From assembly GCF_001642475.1 (NCBI RefSeq), contig NW_019173932.1:620001-684000 (forward strand): a stretch of 64,000 bases of DNA, read 5' to 3'. Both the position numbers and the translations under genes were made by a program. This document shows, in pieces, positions 1 through 10,763 of the stretch (positions are counted from its first letter, which is position 1; the number at the start of each line of letters is the position of its first letter). Source of the DNA: Fonsecaea monophora (taxonomy: Eukaryota > Ascomycota > Eurotiomycetes > Chaetothyriales > Herpotrichiellaceae). The notes beneath the pieces are model-generated. The model made no database searches. It was not told the origin of the DNA and saw nothing but the letters and a program-made list of their open reading frames with translations.

Positions 1-1062
1 ATACGAAACCCCCATGTAGCGAACAAACAAGATCCCAAGACCGACCTATAGCGAACCCAGTTTTTCTTTTTACCATGTATAGGGGTGGGGATTTTGCCTG
101 ACGACGACGACGATGATCAACTTTGTCTGTCTTGTGTGTCAGTGTTTTTAACTTTTTTTGCATGAAGGTCAGAAAGCGTTTCTACTCGGCATTTTGGAGG
201 AAAAAAAAGGGCAAAAAGACAAAGGGGCAAAGCGGTGAGGGGGGAAAAGAGAAAGAGGGTATTCGAATCCAATCCCAATTCCCTCCATCATCCTTTCTGG
301 CTTTCCTATATGAGAAGGGCGGGAAAGAGGGAGGGGGTTTTTTCCAAGGCCATGATTTTAACGTTTTCGGGATAATCTTCTCCAACCTTTTATTCTTCCA
401 AGATATGTATGTTTTTTCCTTTGATACTTTTTTATCTTATGTACGTAGGTCACACACGCCCCCTTTTTGGGACAGAGCGGAAAGCCAGATCCCCGACAAT
501 TACATAGGTAACTTGACTGACTGACGAGAACGACTGTCTGATATGGCCCTCGGCCTGATCTGTATGTATGTATTTATGTATGCACTCGGTATGTATACTG
601 TCGTCGTTGGGGCCGAGCCGAGCCAGGAATCCCATCCACCCCCAAAGGACAATCAATATATACATATATCTATAACATCTTAATCCACCCTTACCGGGGC
701 TTACCTGGGCAATACAACTGTCACTCGTCACTCCTTTTTCTCTTTTCCCAGACTTACAATTGCTCTTCGCCAGTTCGACAAGAATATGACATGACATGAT
801 ATGATATGGTTCGCCACGGACCGGAACGAAGTTATCCGTCACTCTACCTACCGGTGTAGTGGGATTGGGTGACTTGGTACACTCCCCTTGCCGGGTGACC
901 TTGTGAGGAGAGGGGAGGAGGACAAGACACCGTACAGAGGCGGGTGGGCTGCTTGAAACAGGGAGTGATGCGCCGAGCGATGACCCGAGTGCGAAGGACT
1001 CGGAGTATGCGCCGATCAGGGTGGGACAAGTTTTGGGATGGGATGTAGGGCTATGATAACAT

Positions 1063-1139
1063 CACACTCACACTCACACTCACACTCACCGAGAGATAGA
1101 GAGAGAGAGAGGAGAGGAGAGAGAGATACAGAGAGACAG
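1063..1139. repeat. CACACT hexanucleotide microsatellite followed by GA-rich tract
   Basis: About four and a half copies of a CACACT unit (1063-1089) run directly into a purine tract of GA/GGA repeats (about 1090-1139). Simple-sequence DNA; no coding function is evident. Confidence 0.9.
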
Positions 1140-1226
1140 ACCCATCCGTAGAAGGTACATGTGGACATACGTATGTATGTGTTCGGTACGTACATATGTA
1201 CCTCGTCCTTGCGTCACCGACATACA

Positions 1227-1249
1227 CATGTATGTACATGTACATGTAC
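1227..1249. repeat. TGTACA self-complementary tract
   Basis: Several tandem copies of the palindromic hexamer TGTACA, within a wider ACATAC/GTATGT-rich stretch. It could form a hairpin or is simply a microsatellite. Confidence 0.75.
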
Positions 1250-2606
1250 AAGTCCAGTCCTCGCGAGGTACTTACTACCTTGGTATATATATAGCCCTGG
1301 TGACCCTGATAGATGACTTACCTGCTCAGCTACAGTACCTGCCTGCCCTACACAACAGTTCCAGTTCCGGTCCAGATTACACATCTACCGACGACGAGTA
1401 CACATCCATCCTTACTCTCGCCCTCTCTCTCTCTCTCTCACACACAGTCTCGGTCCCGCACCCGTTACCCAGAGGCCAAGGTGTGCCCAGGTGCCCAGGT
1501 GCCCAGCTGTCCAGGGACGCGGATGGCGGACAAGCAAACAAACTCAATCATCCCTCCCCTCCCCCTTCCCCCCTATTATTACATGCTCTGTTCTTTCCCC
1601 TTTTGTCAAAGTGAGGAGGGGAGAAAGAGTGCATGTCTCAGTCCCGGCTTGCCCGGTACCTAGTTAACAAAGATCGAGTTTACCGAGGATTTTGGTGATA
1701 TTCGAGAACGAATACGAGGACGAGTACAAGCACGAGTTAATATGTACACGTGTACTTACTTACCTGTTACTGTACGTACCTTCCAAGGTTTCTTTGCCAA
1801 ACTCAGGACAGACACAGACATAACACAGAACTGTAAGTATGATTCATTACTGTGCTTTCATCCTGTTCATGCCCTCTGGTAATAAACAGTGTATGCCTCA
1901 CTCAGTACGTTCGGGAGTGTCAGAGGTCTTCGGCCATAACAACAGATGCAAGCCCAGGGCAGATCAACTTAGCCCAGTATACGAGGTCAGTTCCTTCAGA
2001 CGGCCATTCGCCGTATCCAGCGGTGAGACTTGACCACTACATCAACCCAATGCAGGAATATGGACAAAAAGAATTGCAAGGAGATGAATTTGTATTCTGT
2101 ATCTTGTATCAATGTCATAGTTGGCCGATCCCCCATTCTCCATAGCCAAACAAGAGCTATTGAATCATGTCATGAAACCAGCAGAAAATGTGGATTGATT
2201 GAAGCAGTCTTTCCCTTTTGACCTTCTCCTCGCAATCATGAGCATTGGCTTTCATGTCCGCCAAACCCATTGCTTCGTGTCCAATCTCGAATTTCCAGGA
2301 TCTCCCAGTCCACAGGAAGAGAAGTGAACAAGGAAAAGAGAACTGGACCGGTATCATCACGTCGTCATCAATTATTCAAGTCGTCAACCTTCCAGCTCGC
2401 TTCACTCCTGTGTCTCAACACCGGCATCTTTTTTTTGTGGGTTTGTCGATGGGTGGAGTTGGTAGTGAAAAAAAAAATTTCCTTCAATAAAAACAAAAGC
2501 TCGCTCCGCGAAAACTTGCTAAAGTGTACATGGCGGCGGGTAGTGCCCTTTGGCCGCTTTCGCCCCTGCAATCCTCGGAGGGGATTGGGATCTTTCCCAG
2601 TGACGT

Positions 2607-5114
2607 CTAATTATTCATGTCATAGTCGATGAAATCGCTGTCGTTCCAGACAGAATCGAACATTGGGTCGTTGTCGAGAGTAGCAAAGGCCTCAGGACCA
2701 CCCGGGAACAAAGTTGCCGTGGCGGCGGCGGGGTTGGAGAAGGCATTGCTGCTTTCACCTCCAAAGAGGGAGAAGTCACTCTGAAACTCCGGGTCCGAGC
2801 CAATCAACGGGGCATCGTTGAATGACTGTCCAGAAGGACCAGCAATCATGGGAGAATGCTCCGAGATGGACGGATTGCGAGAGGTTGGCTGGAAGTAGGA
2901 GTTTGGTGTTGGCAGCCCCTGGTTCCAGGAAGTCTGGTTGTTGCAGTCCACGGTGATATCCATGGCTGTGTTGTATGGAGATGGCTCAGTGATGTTGCTG
3001 TATGTTGGTGTGATGGGCGTGGTCATCAGGTTAGGATACTGAGCGGGCTGATAGGCGGCCTGGAAAGGAGCGTTGAAGTCGAAATCATCACCCGCTGGGT
3101 TGTAAGGGGCAGCAGGAGGGTTTCGCGGGAAGATCGGGTTCGAATACGTAACCGGTGTCGAGTTGAAATTGTCGAAAGCGTTGATCGGCTGCTCAAATGG
3201 CGTCATGGAAGAGCTGCCTGGCATGCTTCCAGCGATGCTTCCCGCAATAGAGCTGGTGTCGTCCCAGGTTCTGATAGAGACAGCCGGGCTGGGGGAGTAA
3301 TCCATGCTTGGAGTGCGTGGAGTCTGAGCCGGTGTCATTTTGGTCATGACCTTGTCTTTACCCTTGGCACGTTCATAGTGCCAACCATGCTTCTTCTCCT
3401 GATGCTGCTTGCAGTTGCTCTCACGCTTGGTACGGAACTCACAGAACTCGCACTTATAGAAGACAGGGTTTTTGGAATGACGGTCATTGATGTGTCGCTC
3501 CCGTTCCTTCTCGGTTGGAAGTCCAAGCTCATGGTATTTGCAGCTCGCCTCGGGACATTTAAAAGGACGAGAATGCGTCTTCTCGTGCTTGGCCAGGTCA
3601 CACTTCCGGTTGAAGATCTTGTCACAGGTAGGGTCGGAGCATTTCATCTCAACAATTTCGGGGATGTAGCCCTTCTTTCTGCGTGCCATGGACCTTGCCA
3701 CGTCTTCATCAAGAGCTTCACTGCTAGCTCTTTTGACGCCGGGACTGGGCACATAAGGCAGACCAGTCCTCAGAGAGTAACCCTTGCCATTCTTCCAGCG
3801 AACGAGCTCGGCCTCGTTGCCAGTTTCCCCAAGACCACCCTCCAGGGTAACCTCGTCATCGATGGAGTAAGCCATGTCGTCGTTTTCCTCAGCAGTGCCT
3901 GCCTGCTGAGCGCGACTGGAAGAGCCGATATGTGCAGCTAGTCGGTTGACCTGTTGAACCAGGTCAAGGAAGTAACCGTTGTTGTATGGACGGTCGGCGG
4001 CACGTCGTTGTTCAGACTCAGCAAGATGTTGGTAGGTATCGACAACAAGCTGGATCGTGAACTCGCCAAAGAGGCGATACAGTTGTCTTGAGATGGCAAG
4101 TGTCTTGAAATCGACGTCAGATGCTGTCAAGCCGGTGACGGTGAGGGTGCTTACCAGTGGCTGAAAGATGAGGCTTTGTTCAAGGTCTCGCAAGCATTTA
4201 ACGGCCTTGTTGTTCTTGGATCCAAGAGCAGTGACAAGAGGATGGAAGTCCTCGAATCGATCTTCTTGGAGGATAGGGGTGATGATATAGTCCTTGATCT
4301 TCTTTCGAGCCGAAGGACTCAGTGCGGGGTGACGCAAAGTAGGTCGAGAAGTGGGCGGAGCAATGCTCTGCGTGACAGCGGATCGGGTAACGGTGCTGCA
4401 AGTCCTAGATGGAGCAGGACTGCCTCGTTGCCTAGTGCGTCGAGTAGTCGTGTCTGGAGAGTCAGCTACTGCACGAGGTTGGTTAACACTGTCTTCACAC
4501 ATCAACATGCATCGGGCAATCCAACCTTGAACTGCTTGTGCAAGACTGTCGTCTTCGGAAATATTTCCCGCGACTTTCTCGGCTGAGTCACTGATGGAAG
4601 TACCCAGCCCACTGTCCTTGTTCGACAACAAATCCAAAGCTCTTTCGAATGACTTGGCGAGACCTTTGTCACTTGCCGGGCTGATGGATGAACCCAGCCC
4701 TTCGTCGGAGGGTAACGTGACGCGGCGAACCCAGACTTGTTGGTCAAGCGACTGGGTGGAGCGACGACGACTGGATATCTTCCTGCCGCGAGCACCAGAG
4801 AAGGTTTGTTCAAAGTCGGCAATGGACTGAGCAACGTCTTCCTTTTCGGAAAGCCAACTAGTGAGAGTCGATTGAGAGCATGTTGGAGAGCGACGAGTCA
4901 GGTGAGGGATGCTGAGCACTGGATCATCCTCAGTGGCAGGCGAGGATGAATAGTGGAAGGTCGCGCCCTTGGACAGGGACATCTTATGCAAGATGCATGC
5001 TGATGACTCTGTCGAGGTGGGAGAAGATGCAGTCAGGCCTTTGGTGATGAGTCGAGGAGTGCGGCGATGAGCAAATGGAGTGGGAGGAGGAGGCATGGTG
5101 GAGGAGGACGCCAT
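2607..5114 (-). CDS. C2H2 zinc-finger transcription factor, 835 aa
   Basis: A single uninterrupted exon from an ATG at 5114 to TAG at 2607. Three consecutive C2H2-type fingers lie near residues 492-514, 519-545 and 552-573. The first has a CxxxxC pair, a twelve-residue spacer and HxxxxH; the second has an extended spacer; the third is CxxC. A basic segment follows. The N-terminal 250 residues are Ser/Thr-rich with many SP and RR motifs. The C-terminal 250 residues are rich in Pro, Asn, Ser and Phe and end in an acidic D/F/W-rich tail, which looks like an activation domain. The protein is inferred to be a nuclear DNA-binding regulator; its targets cannot be told. The upstream region to about 6 kb is pyrimidine-rich and free of other genes, suggesting a long leader or promoter. 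The exact orthologue was not recognised. Confidence 0.9.
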   Translation of the reverse strand: MASSSTMPPPPTPFAHRRTPRLITKGLTASSPTSTESSACILHKMSLSKGATFHYSSSPATEDDPVLSIPHLTRRSPTCSQSTLTSWLSEKEDVAQSIADFEQTFSGARGRKISSRRRSTQSLDQQVWVRRVTLPSDEGLGSSISPASDKGLAKSFERALDLLSNKDSGLGTSISDSAEKVAGNISEDDSLAQAVQGWIARCMLMCEDSVNQPRAVADSPDTTTRRTRQRGSPAPSRTCSTVTRSAVTQSIAPPTSRPTLRHPALSPSARKKIKDYIITPILQEDRFEDFHPLVTALGSKNNKAVKCLRDLEQSLIFQPLVSTLTVTGLTASDVDFKTLAISRQLYRLFGEFTIQLVVDTYQHLAESEQRRAADRPYNNGYFLDLVQQVNRLAAHIGSSSRAQQAGTAEENDDMAYSIDDEVTLEGGLGETGNEAELVRWKNGKGYSLRTGLPYVPSPGVKRASSEALDEDVARSMARRKKGYIPEIVEMKCSDPTCDKIFNRKCDLAKHEKTHSRPFKCPEASCKYHELGLPTEKERERHINDRHSKNPVFYKCEFCEFRTKRESNCKQHQEKKHGWHYERAKGKDKVMTKMTPAQTPRTPSMDYSPSPAVSIRTWDDTSSIAGSIAGSMPGSSSMTPFEQPINAFDNFNSTPVTYSNPIFPRNPPAAPYNPAGDDFDFNAPFQAAYQPAQYPNLMTTPITPTYSNITEPSPYNTAMDITVDCNNQTSWNQGLPTPNSYFQPTSRNPSISEHSPMIAGPSGQSFNDAPLIGSDPEFQSDFSLFGGESSNAFSNPAAATATLFPGGPEAFATLDNDPMFDSVWNDSDFIDYDMNN

Positions 5115-7482
5115 GGTTGGTATATGTAAAAGTCTGGATGTACCAAAAGCGAGGAGATGATGCAGATGACTCGCAGAAGTGCTAGCCCGAAGTTTAGCAC
5201 GCGGTCGATTGGTCGACTTGGATCATTCTCCGTTGCTATGACTCACCCGTGCCAGATAACCCCTCAAAAGATATAAAGCGAAGACTGAAGACGTGTGGAA
5301 ACCGAAAGTCGCCTTGTACTCACAGTGGGCGTGTTTTTAATCCTTCTTTTCCACTTGGTGCCAATGATATCTGAGGGGACAACGCCTTTCCCGTCTAGTT
5401 CGTGGGGTACGTTCGAATACAATGTGGCCTCTCAACCCGGGCGCAGGTCGAAAGCGTGATACACACTGGGAACCAGGTATATACCGGTCGTTTGATGGTC
5501 TCGGAAGGAGCGGACAGGCGAAGTACAGCCTCACCGTTGGTGGGACCCAGTTGGGGTTCAGAGGGGATGCGGGAGGACTGCTAGGACTGCACAGGTGTCC
5601 TTTTACAAAGACGCAAAAGTGCAATTGAGCACAACGGGAATGAAGTGAGGTTTGAGATCGAAGTGAGATAGGAGGGGGGTCTCGGATGAAGGGGGGAATA
5701 ACCTGAGGCCAAGGTGGCGAGTCCTGGTGGTTTCCCTGAGTCGTGTAGCCGAGTTGGAGGCTTTGGTTTGGAGGAAGGGAGGGAGAAAGAGAGTCAGGGC
5801 AAAATGAGGTCGCGATTGAGAGGAAGAAGTGTGAGTCGAAGTGAAGCCCGTTGCGCTGATGATGTTTGAATCTCAGGTTCGCTGTTGCCTGCTTGGCACG
5901 ACTAGGGGTCATCCACCTCTTTGGATGTTATTGGGTAAGCTGAAGGGGGCTCTATTCGCTTCCCTACCCTTCCAGTGTGGCGCGGGCACGCGCTGTGCCC
6001 CGGTGGTGTGCTTTGGGCGGCTTGTACAGGCACTGGCTATTAAGCTCCTGGGCTAACGGGCACTGAGGGTGCGCTTGGTCATCCGCGTCTCGGTCTTTAG
6101 CATCCCTGTCCATCGGCCGTAACTATTGCCCATGATCCGACCTGCATCCAATCCCCATCTCCTGCTCAAGTAGTCCATCACAAGTCCGTCTGTGTGCCCT
6201 GCAAGTTGGACCAGGATATTTACTACTTTCATGATGCAAAAGGAAAGGAGCCATATGCAGCGTGAAGAGCCTCTAGGAAAACGACCTACGAAAATCCAGT
6301 CCCTTGCTGCGACTCAAGTATCCAAGCCCTCTACAAGGACTTGTGCTTGTATGACGATGACATATTGGCAGCTCACGCCATCGCTTATCTAATCAGTTCA
6401 TGACCAAAAGTCAGCCCTGCCAAGACACGGACTCGGCGTGAAATCAACCCGTTCAACCCCGTTGCATCTACAAGTGCGAGGTAAAGGATGGTAAAACTCT
6501 CCAGAATGAAATCTCAATGGCGCTTCTGACATGCCACTCCTTTTTCTCCAATTCCCACTCGAAAGGAAATGCCCTGCGGAGAGATCCGGAATGGCTTGAG
6601 ACAGCAAAAGGAAGAAAAGGCAAAGGAGTCATGGCTGTGGCAGTGCAGAAATTCAAGCTTCGACACAATCAACCATTAAAAGGCCTCAGAAATTTATTCC
6701 CCTCGCGCTACTGGGAACAGGTACCTCGCACGGATAACATCAATCAATCCCACATGGACTTTTGGTAAAAGTCGCCACTCTGTCCATTTTTCGGCCATTG
6801 ATATCCATTCGTTCCTGGATTACCTGGTGCGAGTCCACACAGGACTCAACTCGACAGGAACCGTGCCGACCGGTGAATGCAGCAAAAATACGCCTTGGAC
6901 GTCGGTGATTGGCTGACATGCACTGGATGCAAGGCACTTCAGGCCTCCCGTGTGTTCATGACGCATGTCTCTCTAAACGAACTAGCACTAAAGGGCATTT
7001 TTGTAACCCTCCAAAAGGTACGGAAAGATTGGCACCGTGGGAGGCCCTACCTGGAGAAGAAAGGTCGAGTCGAACAAGAACTGTTGTGGGTGGTTGTCCC
7101 ACTAATTACTCGATACTTACTCAATCCCCACAACCGGAAAGCCTGTGCCAGAAGACCAAACAAGCATTTTCTTTTCAGGGTGAGGACAAGCAGAGTGACT
7201 CACGGACTGTCACCCTCCTTGCTGCAAGGCCTCGTATTTTGGTCCAATCACAATACCTTTCATTCCGAAATTTGAGCCTCTGGAAGCACGCTTGTCACAA
7301 CCACGATATCACCTGATCATTGCGGATCGTCGTGGCGTCGGAAAGGATTGGTCTTGCGTGGCAGGAATAATACGAGGTTACGAGGACTCGGTCATCTTTC
7401 CAATGTTCTTCGCGTAGAAGCCAGCAGGCCAGCCTTATCTTGTCGAAACAGCGATCTCTTTGAATCTGCTTGCTGCAAATGG
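5115..7482. other. Gene-free intergenic region (promoter/leader of zinc-finger gene)
   Basis: This lies between the start of the zinc-finger gene and the 3' end of Qri7. A 191-codon ATG-initiated frame (5912 to 5337, minus strand) is Pro/Ser-rich and sits in the presumed leader of the zinc-finger gene. It shows no family signature and is treated as a possible uORF or chance frame. Nothing else is recognisable between 6000 and 7480. Confidence 0.5.
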
Positions 7483-8850
7483 CTAGTTTGTCACCCAGCC
7501 TCCGATCCCCAAAATCCCCCCGTCAGGCCCTTGGCTGTCCATTGTCCATTTCTTCACGGGCGCGCAGCTCGTATCAGTAGTATACCCAGCCTCGAACATC
7601 TCAATGCCCGCCCATCCAATCATCGCCGCATTGTCCGTGCAGAGATCAACAGGTGGAAAGACCAGGGCCATCCGCTCGAAAGAACGCAAATCCAAAAGTC
7701 TTCGTAGATAGTAGCGTAAGAAGTCGTTCGCCGCCACGCCTCCGCTCACCACCAAAGTGGGAATCTCAACACCTTCTGCACGGAGTTTCTCCAACGCAAT
7801 GATGGTTCGCGATCCCAGATGTTCAAAGGCTGTGCCCAGGGCAGATCTGGCCAATAAAACCCTCTCTTCCTCCGTCAAATGGCCAGTTTCGGCTCCACTT
7901 GCGAGGGCACGCCTCTTGACCTGGCTCGCAATGCCTGAGAAACTAAAGGCCAGATCCCTGTTCTGGGACATCGGGGTCGTAAGGCTCCATCCAAACTTAT
8001 TCGTGGGCTTATTGAGCTCTTCGACGCGTGTTTGCGACACATGCCAGGACTTGAATTCTTCCGGGTCCTTGAAGGCGTATCTTGAAAGATATTTCCCAAA
8101 GGCAGTATCCGGAGTGCTCTGCTGCAGCTCTTGAGGAAGGATGAGGCGTCCACACTTGTCCAGCTCGTCGCCTACGGCTGTGTCGGTAGTTGTAGCCAAG
8201 ATCTTGTGGTCGACCAGGCCCTTTGAATAGAGCAGCATTGTGTGCCCACCACTGACCAACAATGTCAGGAACGGAAACGCTGGTGTTGGAGAAGTCTGTT
8301 TGAGAGGGTCTCCCTCGGACATTGCATGAACAAGTCTTGGTGTCAAAGCGTGGGCTTGCATGTGGTGAACACCGACCATTGGTATCTGCCACGCCGTCGC
8401 GATGCCTTTGGCCGTGGCCAACCCAACCCCAAGGTTTGCTGACATTCCGGGACCCCTCGTTACCGAGATAAAGTCTGGTTTTTGCTTCGGCGTGCCATCT
8501 CGAAGCCATGTTCTCTTTGCATCGGGGAGTGCATCGTTGGCGGTCGGTAAAGACAGGACCGCATCCTCCAGCAATTTCGAGAGGTTCGATTGGTGACTCT
8601 CTAGCGCCTCGGTGGGGAGGATGCCTCCTTTCCCGGTGTTTTTGGCGGTGATCTTTTTATTGTAGAGCAGCTGCGCCTTCTCCCGGCGCGGCTTATTTGT
8701 TGTTGTACATTTTGAAAGGACGGCGACGCAGGTGTCGTCGCAAGAGGACTCAATCGCAAGGGTAAGGAGGCTGCGCCGGGGTGAAAGGCCACTGAGAGTT
8801 CGTCGACATGGGTTGTTCAGGACTCTCGAGGAACAAAAACCATAAAGCAT
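7483..8850 (-). CDS. QRI7: Mitochondrial tRNA N6-adenosine threonylcarbamoyltransferase (Qri7/OSGEPL1), 455 aa
   Basis: Member of the TsaD/Kae1/Qri7 family, which transfers the threonylcarbamoyl group to A37 of ANN-decoding tRNAs. The ATG at 8850 gives an Arg/Ser/Leu-rich, acid-free leader of about 28 residues, as expected for mitochondrial import, before the ASKHA-fold start LAIESSCDDT. The metal-binding HHMQAH motif is at residues 161-166. Downstream are VSGGHTMLL, the DTAVGDELDK segment, VSGGVAAN and the C-terminal CTDNAAMIGWAG motif, so every active-site block is present. The length fits the mitochondrial branch. It is a single exon. A longer frame upstream starts only at a TTG, so the ATG was chosen. 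Its promoter is shared with the plus-strand gene at 9499. Confidence 0.95.
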   Translation of the reverse strand: MLYGFCSSRVLNNPCRRTLSGLSPRRSLLTLAIESSCDDTCVAVLSKCTTTNKPRREKAQLLYNKKITAKNTGKGGILPTEALESHQSNLSKLLEDAVLSLPTANDALPDAKRTWLRDGTPKQKPDFISVTRGPGMSANLGVGLATAKGIATAWQIPMVGVHHMQAHALTPRLVHAMSEGDPLKQTSPTPAFPFLTLLVSGGHTMLLYSKGLVDHKILATTTDTAVGDELDKCGRLILPQELQQSTPDTAFGKYLSRYAFKDPEEFKSWHVSQTRVEELNKPTNKFGWSLTTPMSQNRDLAFSFSGIASQVKRRALASGAETGHLTEEERVLLARSALGTAFEHLGSRTIIALEKLRAEGVEIPTLVVSGGVAANDFLRYYLRRLLDLRSFERMALVFPPVDLCTDNAAMIGWAGIEMFEAGYTTDTSCAPVKKWTMDSQGPDGGILGIGGWVTN

Positions 8851-9498
8851 CGACGACAACGGAAGAGTATACCCTCTGACTTGATCTATTTAACAGGGTG
8901 GCAGGGTGGGTGTCGCTCAAAAATTGTTGCTTCCGCGTAAATAGAGAGTTGAGGACCCGATGTTTACCCGGACATCCACCGAGCCACCCATCACGTCCAC
9001 GCATGTCCACCCACTCACGACTTGTCGACGGCTTTCCATCAGTGTTAGGGGAACAAACTGCTGTCCTGTCCTCTGTACTCGCTGCATGTAATTCTGCACG
9101 GGTGCTTCATGTTTGTGGAACCAAGGTAAGGGCAGCGGCTGGATGTCCTGATCAATCAGTGACAGACCCAGTGACCAACACCCAGTTTCAAGGAGAGAAA
9201 GGTCGTCAATCGGTCATCGACCCCCCGTACCAATGCCTACGGACCATTCACTCTGAATTGGTCCGTTTCTCGCCAGAAGGAGTCCACAGTCGATCTATCA
9301 TCGAGATGCAATGCCTGGGGACAGATGGCGCAGATTCGAATTAGGTTTGATGATTCACCACTCCACGAATTGATGTCATGACTTTGCTGCGAGGCACCAA
9401 TACCGGAGTATATAGAGCTCCTGAGATTTCAATGGTTAAGGTTGGCCAGCAGGTCTGTTCCCAAGCTCTTCCTCTGCAACACATACAAAAATTGCAAA
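8851..9498. promoter_or_regulatory. Divergent promoter between QRI7 and the repeat-protein gene
   Basis: 648 bp separate two head-to-head start codons. A TATATA box lies at 9409-9414, 85 bp before the plus-strand ATG. No other gene is visible here. Shared control of two mitochondrial-looking genes is an inference from the arrangement. Confidence 0.5.
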
Positions 9499-9969
9499 AT
9501 GCAGCGAATCCAACTTCTACAACGTGTCGTTCCTCGCGCGAATGGTACCAGGACGCTGAGCCGGACACTCGTCGCCAGCAGCCCACGCCAGGCGGCAGGC
9601 AACAATAATTCAGGTACGTTATAGGTAATTCGCGTTTGATATTATTCCCCAAGACTGACGCGAAGCATAGTTGATGGCAAGAGTCATGCAACCGGCGAGA
9701 GCGTCGTGCCCGACCCCGTACAACGAGCGGCGCCAGAGGGTCTAGAAAAGACTCTCCCCGAGAGCGTGCACCCTACAAAAGGCAGCAGTATTGATCCACA
9801 CAACGAGGACACCAGCTTCAAGAGCCATGCCACGGGGCCGAGTGTCGTCCCCGAATTTGTCCAAAAAGCCGCCCCAGAAGCATTGGAGAAGGCTCTCCCA
9901 GAAAGCATTCATCCGACCAAGGGGAGTGATATTGATCCTCACCCGGGCCAGACAAAGACCCCTAAGTAG
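9499..9969 (+). CDS. Small mitochondrial-looking protein with two internal ~47-residue repeats, 137 aa
   Basis: Two exons, 9499-9613 and 9671-9969. The donor is GTACGT, the acceptor CATAG, and a CTGAC branch lies in the 57-nt intron; phase 1 is kept across the junction. The first 35 residues are rich in Arg, Gln, Leu and Ser with no acidic residue, like a mitochondrial presequence. The rest is two near-identical tandem units, each running from KSHATG through a VVP-VQ-AAPE-LEK-LPES core to HPTKGS-IDPH. I recall similar unnamed proteins in other filamentous ascomycetes, but no function is known to me. No membrane segment or enzyme motif is visible. The spacing of charged and Pro residues suggests a hydrophilic helix-turn repeat. 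Confidence 0.8.
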
Positions 9970-10763
9970 GACATCTGCTGCGGTTGATGAGTTTCAAGTC
10001 GATGGCCCTTAGCAGCATATATGTGTGATATATGGGGGTTGTTTGTGCGAAGGACGTACAGCTCAATCCTGAACTCCGGGTGAATTGGAGGCACATGTGG
10101 GCTGCAAGATCTTTCCTATTCTCCTCTCACGATGGATGATGGAGATGGCATGGTTACTGAGCACTTAGACCTGTGTTGCTGGCTCTATTTACCTTTCCAA
10201 AAACAAATCTATGGCGATAACCCATAAAATACCAAATGAAGAAATCAAAACAATGCGAGAAACTCCAACTACCAATCTCTGAGTTCTTGTACTCACTTAA
10301 TTGCATCTCCTTACGTCGATATCCCCCGTGACGCATATTCCCCGCTGCAGATACCTAGTACCTAGGTATTCTTGAAAGCTTTTAGTTCGCCCAGTACCGT
10401 CCTGCGGCCCTCCCAATGCTTAAGACGATGATCACTACTCAAACATGACTTTGTCGTTGCTCCCGGCTACTTAATGCACAAGAATATATATACGTGCTGT
10501 GTGTATTTCTCCCTCCCCTCTTGAGGAACCCTCGCAAGTCCGAGCCGCCGGAACAAAAAGAAGAGAATCTCAAGCCTGAATGGACACCGAATGCTCGTTC
10601 TTCATTCTGCGTCTATACTTGCGTACTTTTATAGGTGAAGGGGAGGGAAACGACGGGGCGTAGCTCTACAGACCACAACCTCGACATTTGACAATTGCCA
10701 TTTGCCATTTGATGTTTTAAAACATACACCTTCTATTACTCCATCTATCTACTCTCCAGAAAT
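9970..10763. other. Convergent 3' intergenic region
   Basis: This lies between the 3' ends of the repeat-protein gene (+) and the permease gene (-). It is AT-rich in places, with a GAATATATATA tract near 10482. No gene or structured RNA was recognised. Confidence 0.5.

Larger units (their letters stand above)
1..2606. other. Long gene-free, low-complexity intergenic region
   Basis: No protein family was recognised on either strand. The stretch has homopolymer and pyrimidine-rich tracts, TGTATG runs (about 560-600), a CACACT microsatellite, GA-rich and CT-rich tracts and a TGTACA tract. The open frames are short and rich in simple repeats. The right end (about 2470-2606) is presumably the 3' untranslated region of the minus-strand zinc-finger gene that stops at 2607. 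The rest is probably promoter or leader of a gene beyond the left edge, which cannot be seen. Confidence 0.6.

Noticed and set aside
2856..3941. 361-codon plus-strand open frame opposite the zinc-finger gene
   Set aside because: It is an antisense shadow of the C2H2 gene, whose finger and tail sequences fit the minus strand. No domain and no fungal start context.
5337..5912. 191-codon Pro/Ser-rich minus-strand frame upstream of the zinc-finger gene
   Set aside because: No family signature; composition follows the pyrimidine-rich leader. At most a uORF.
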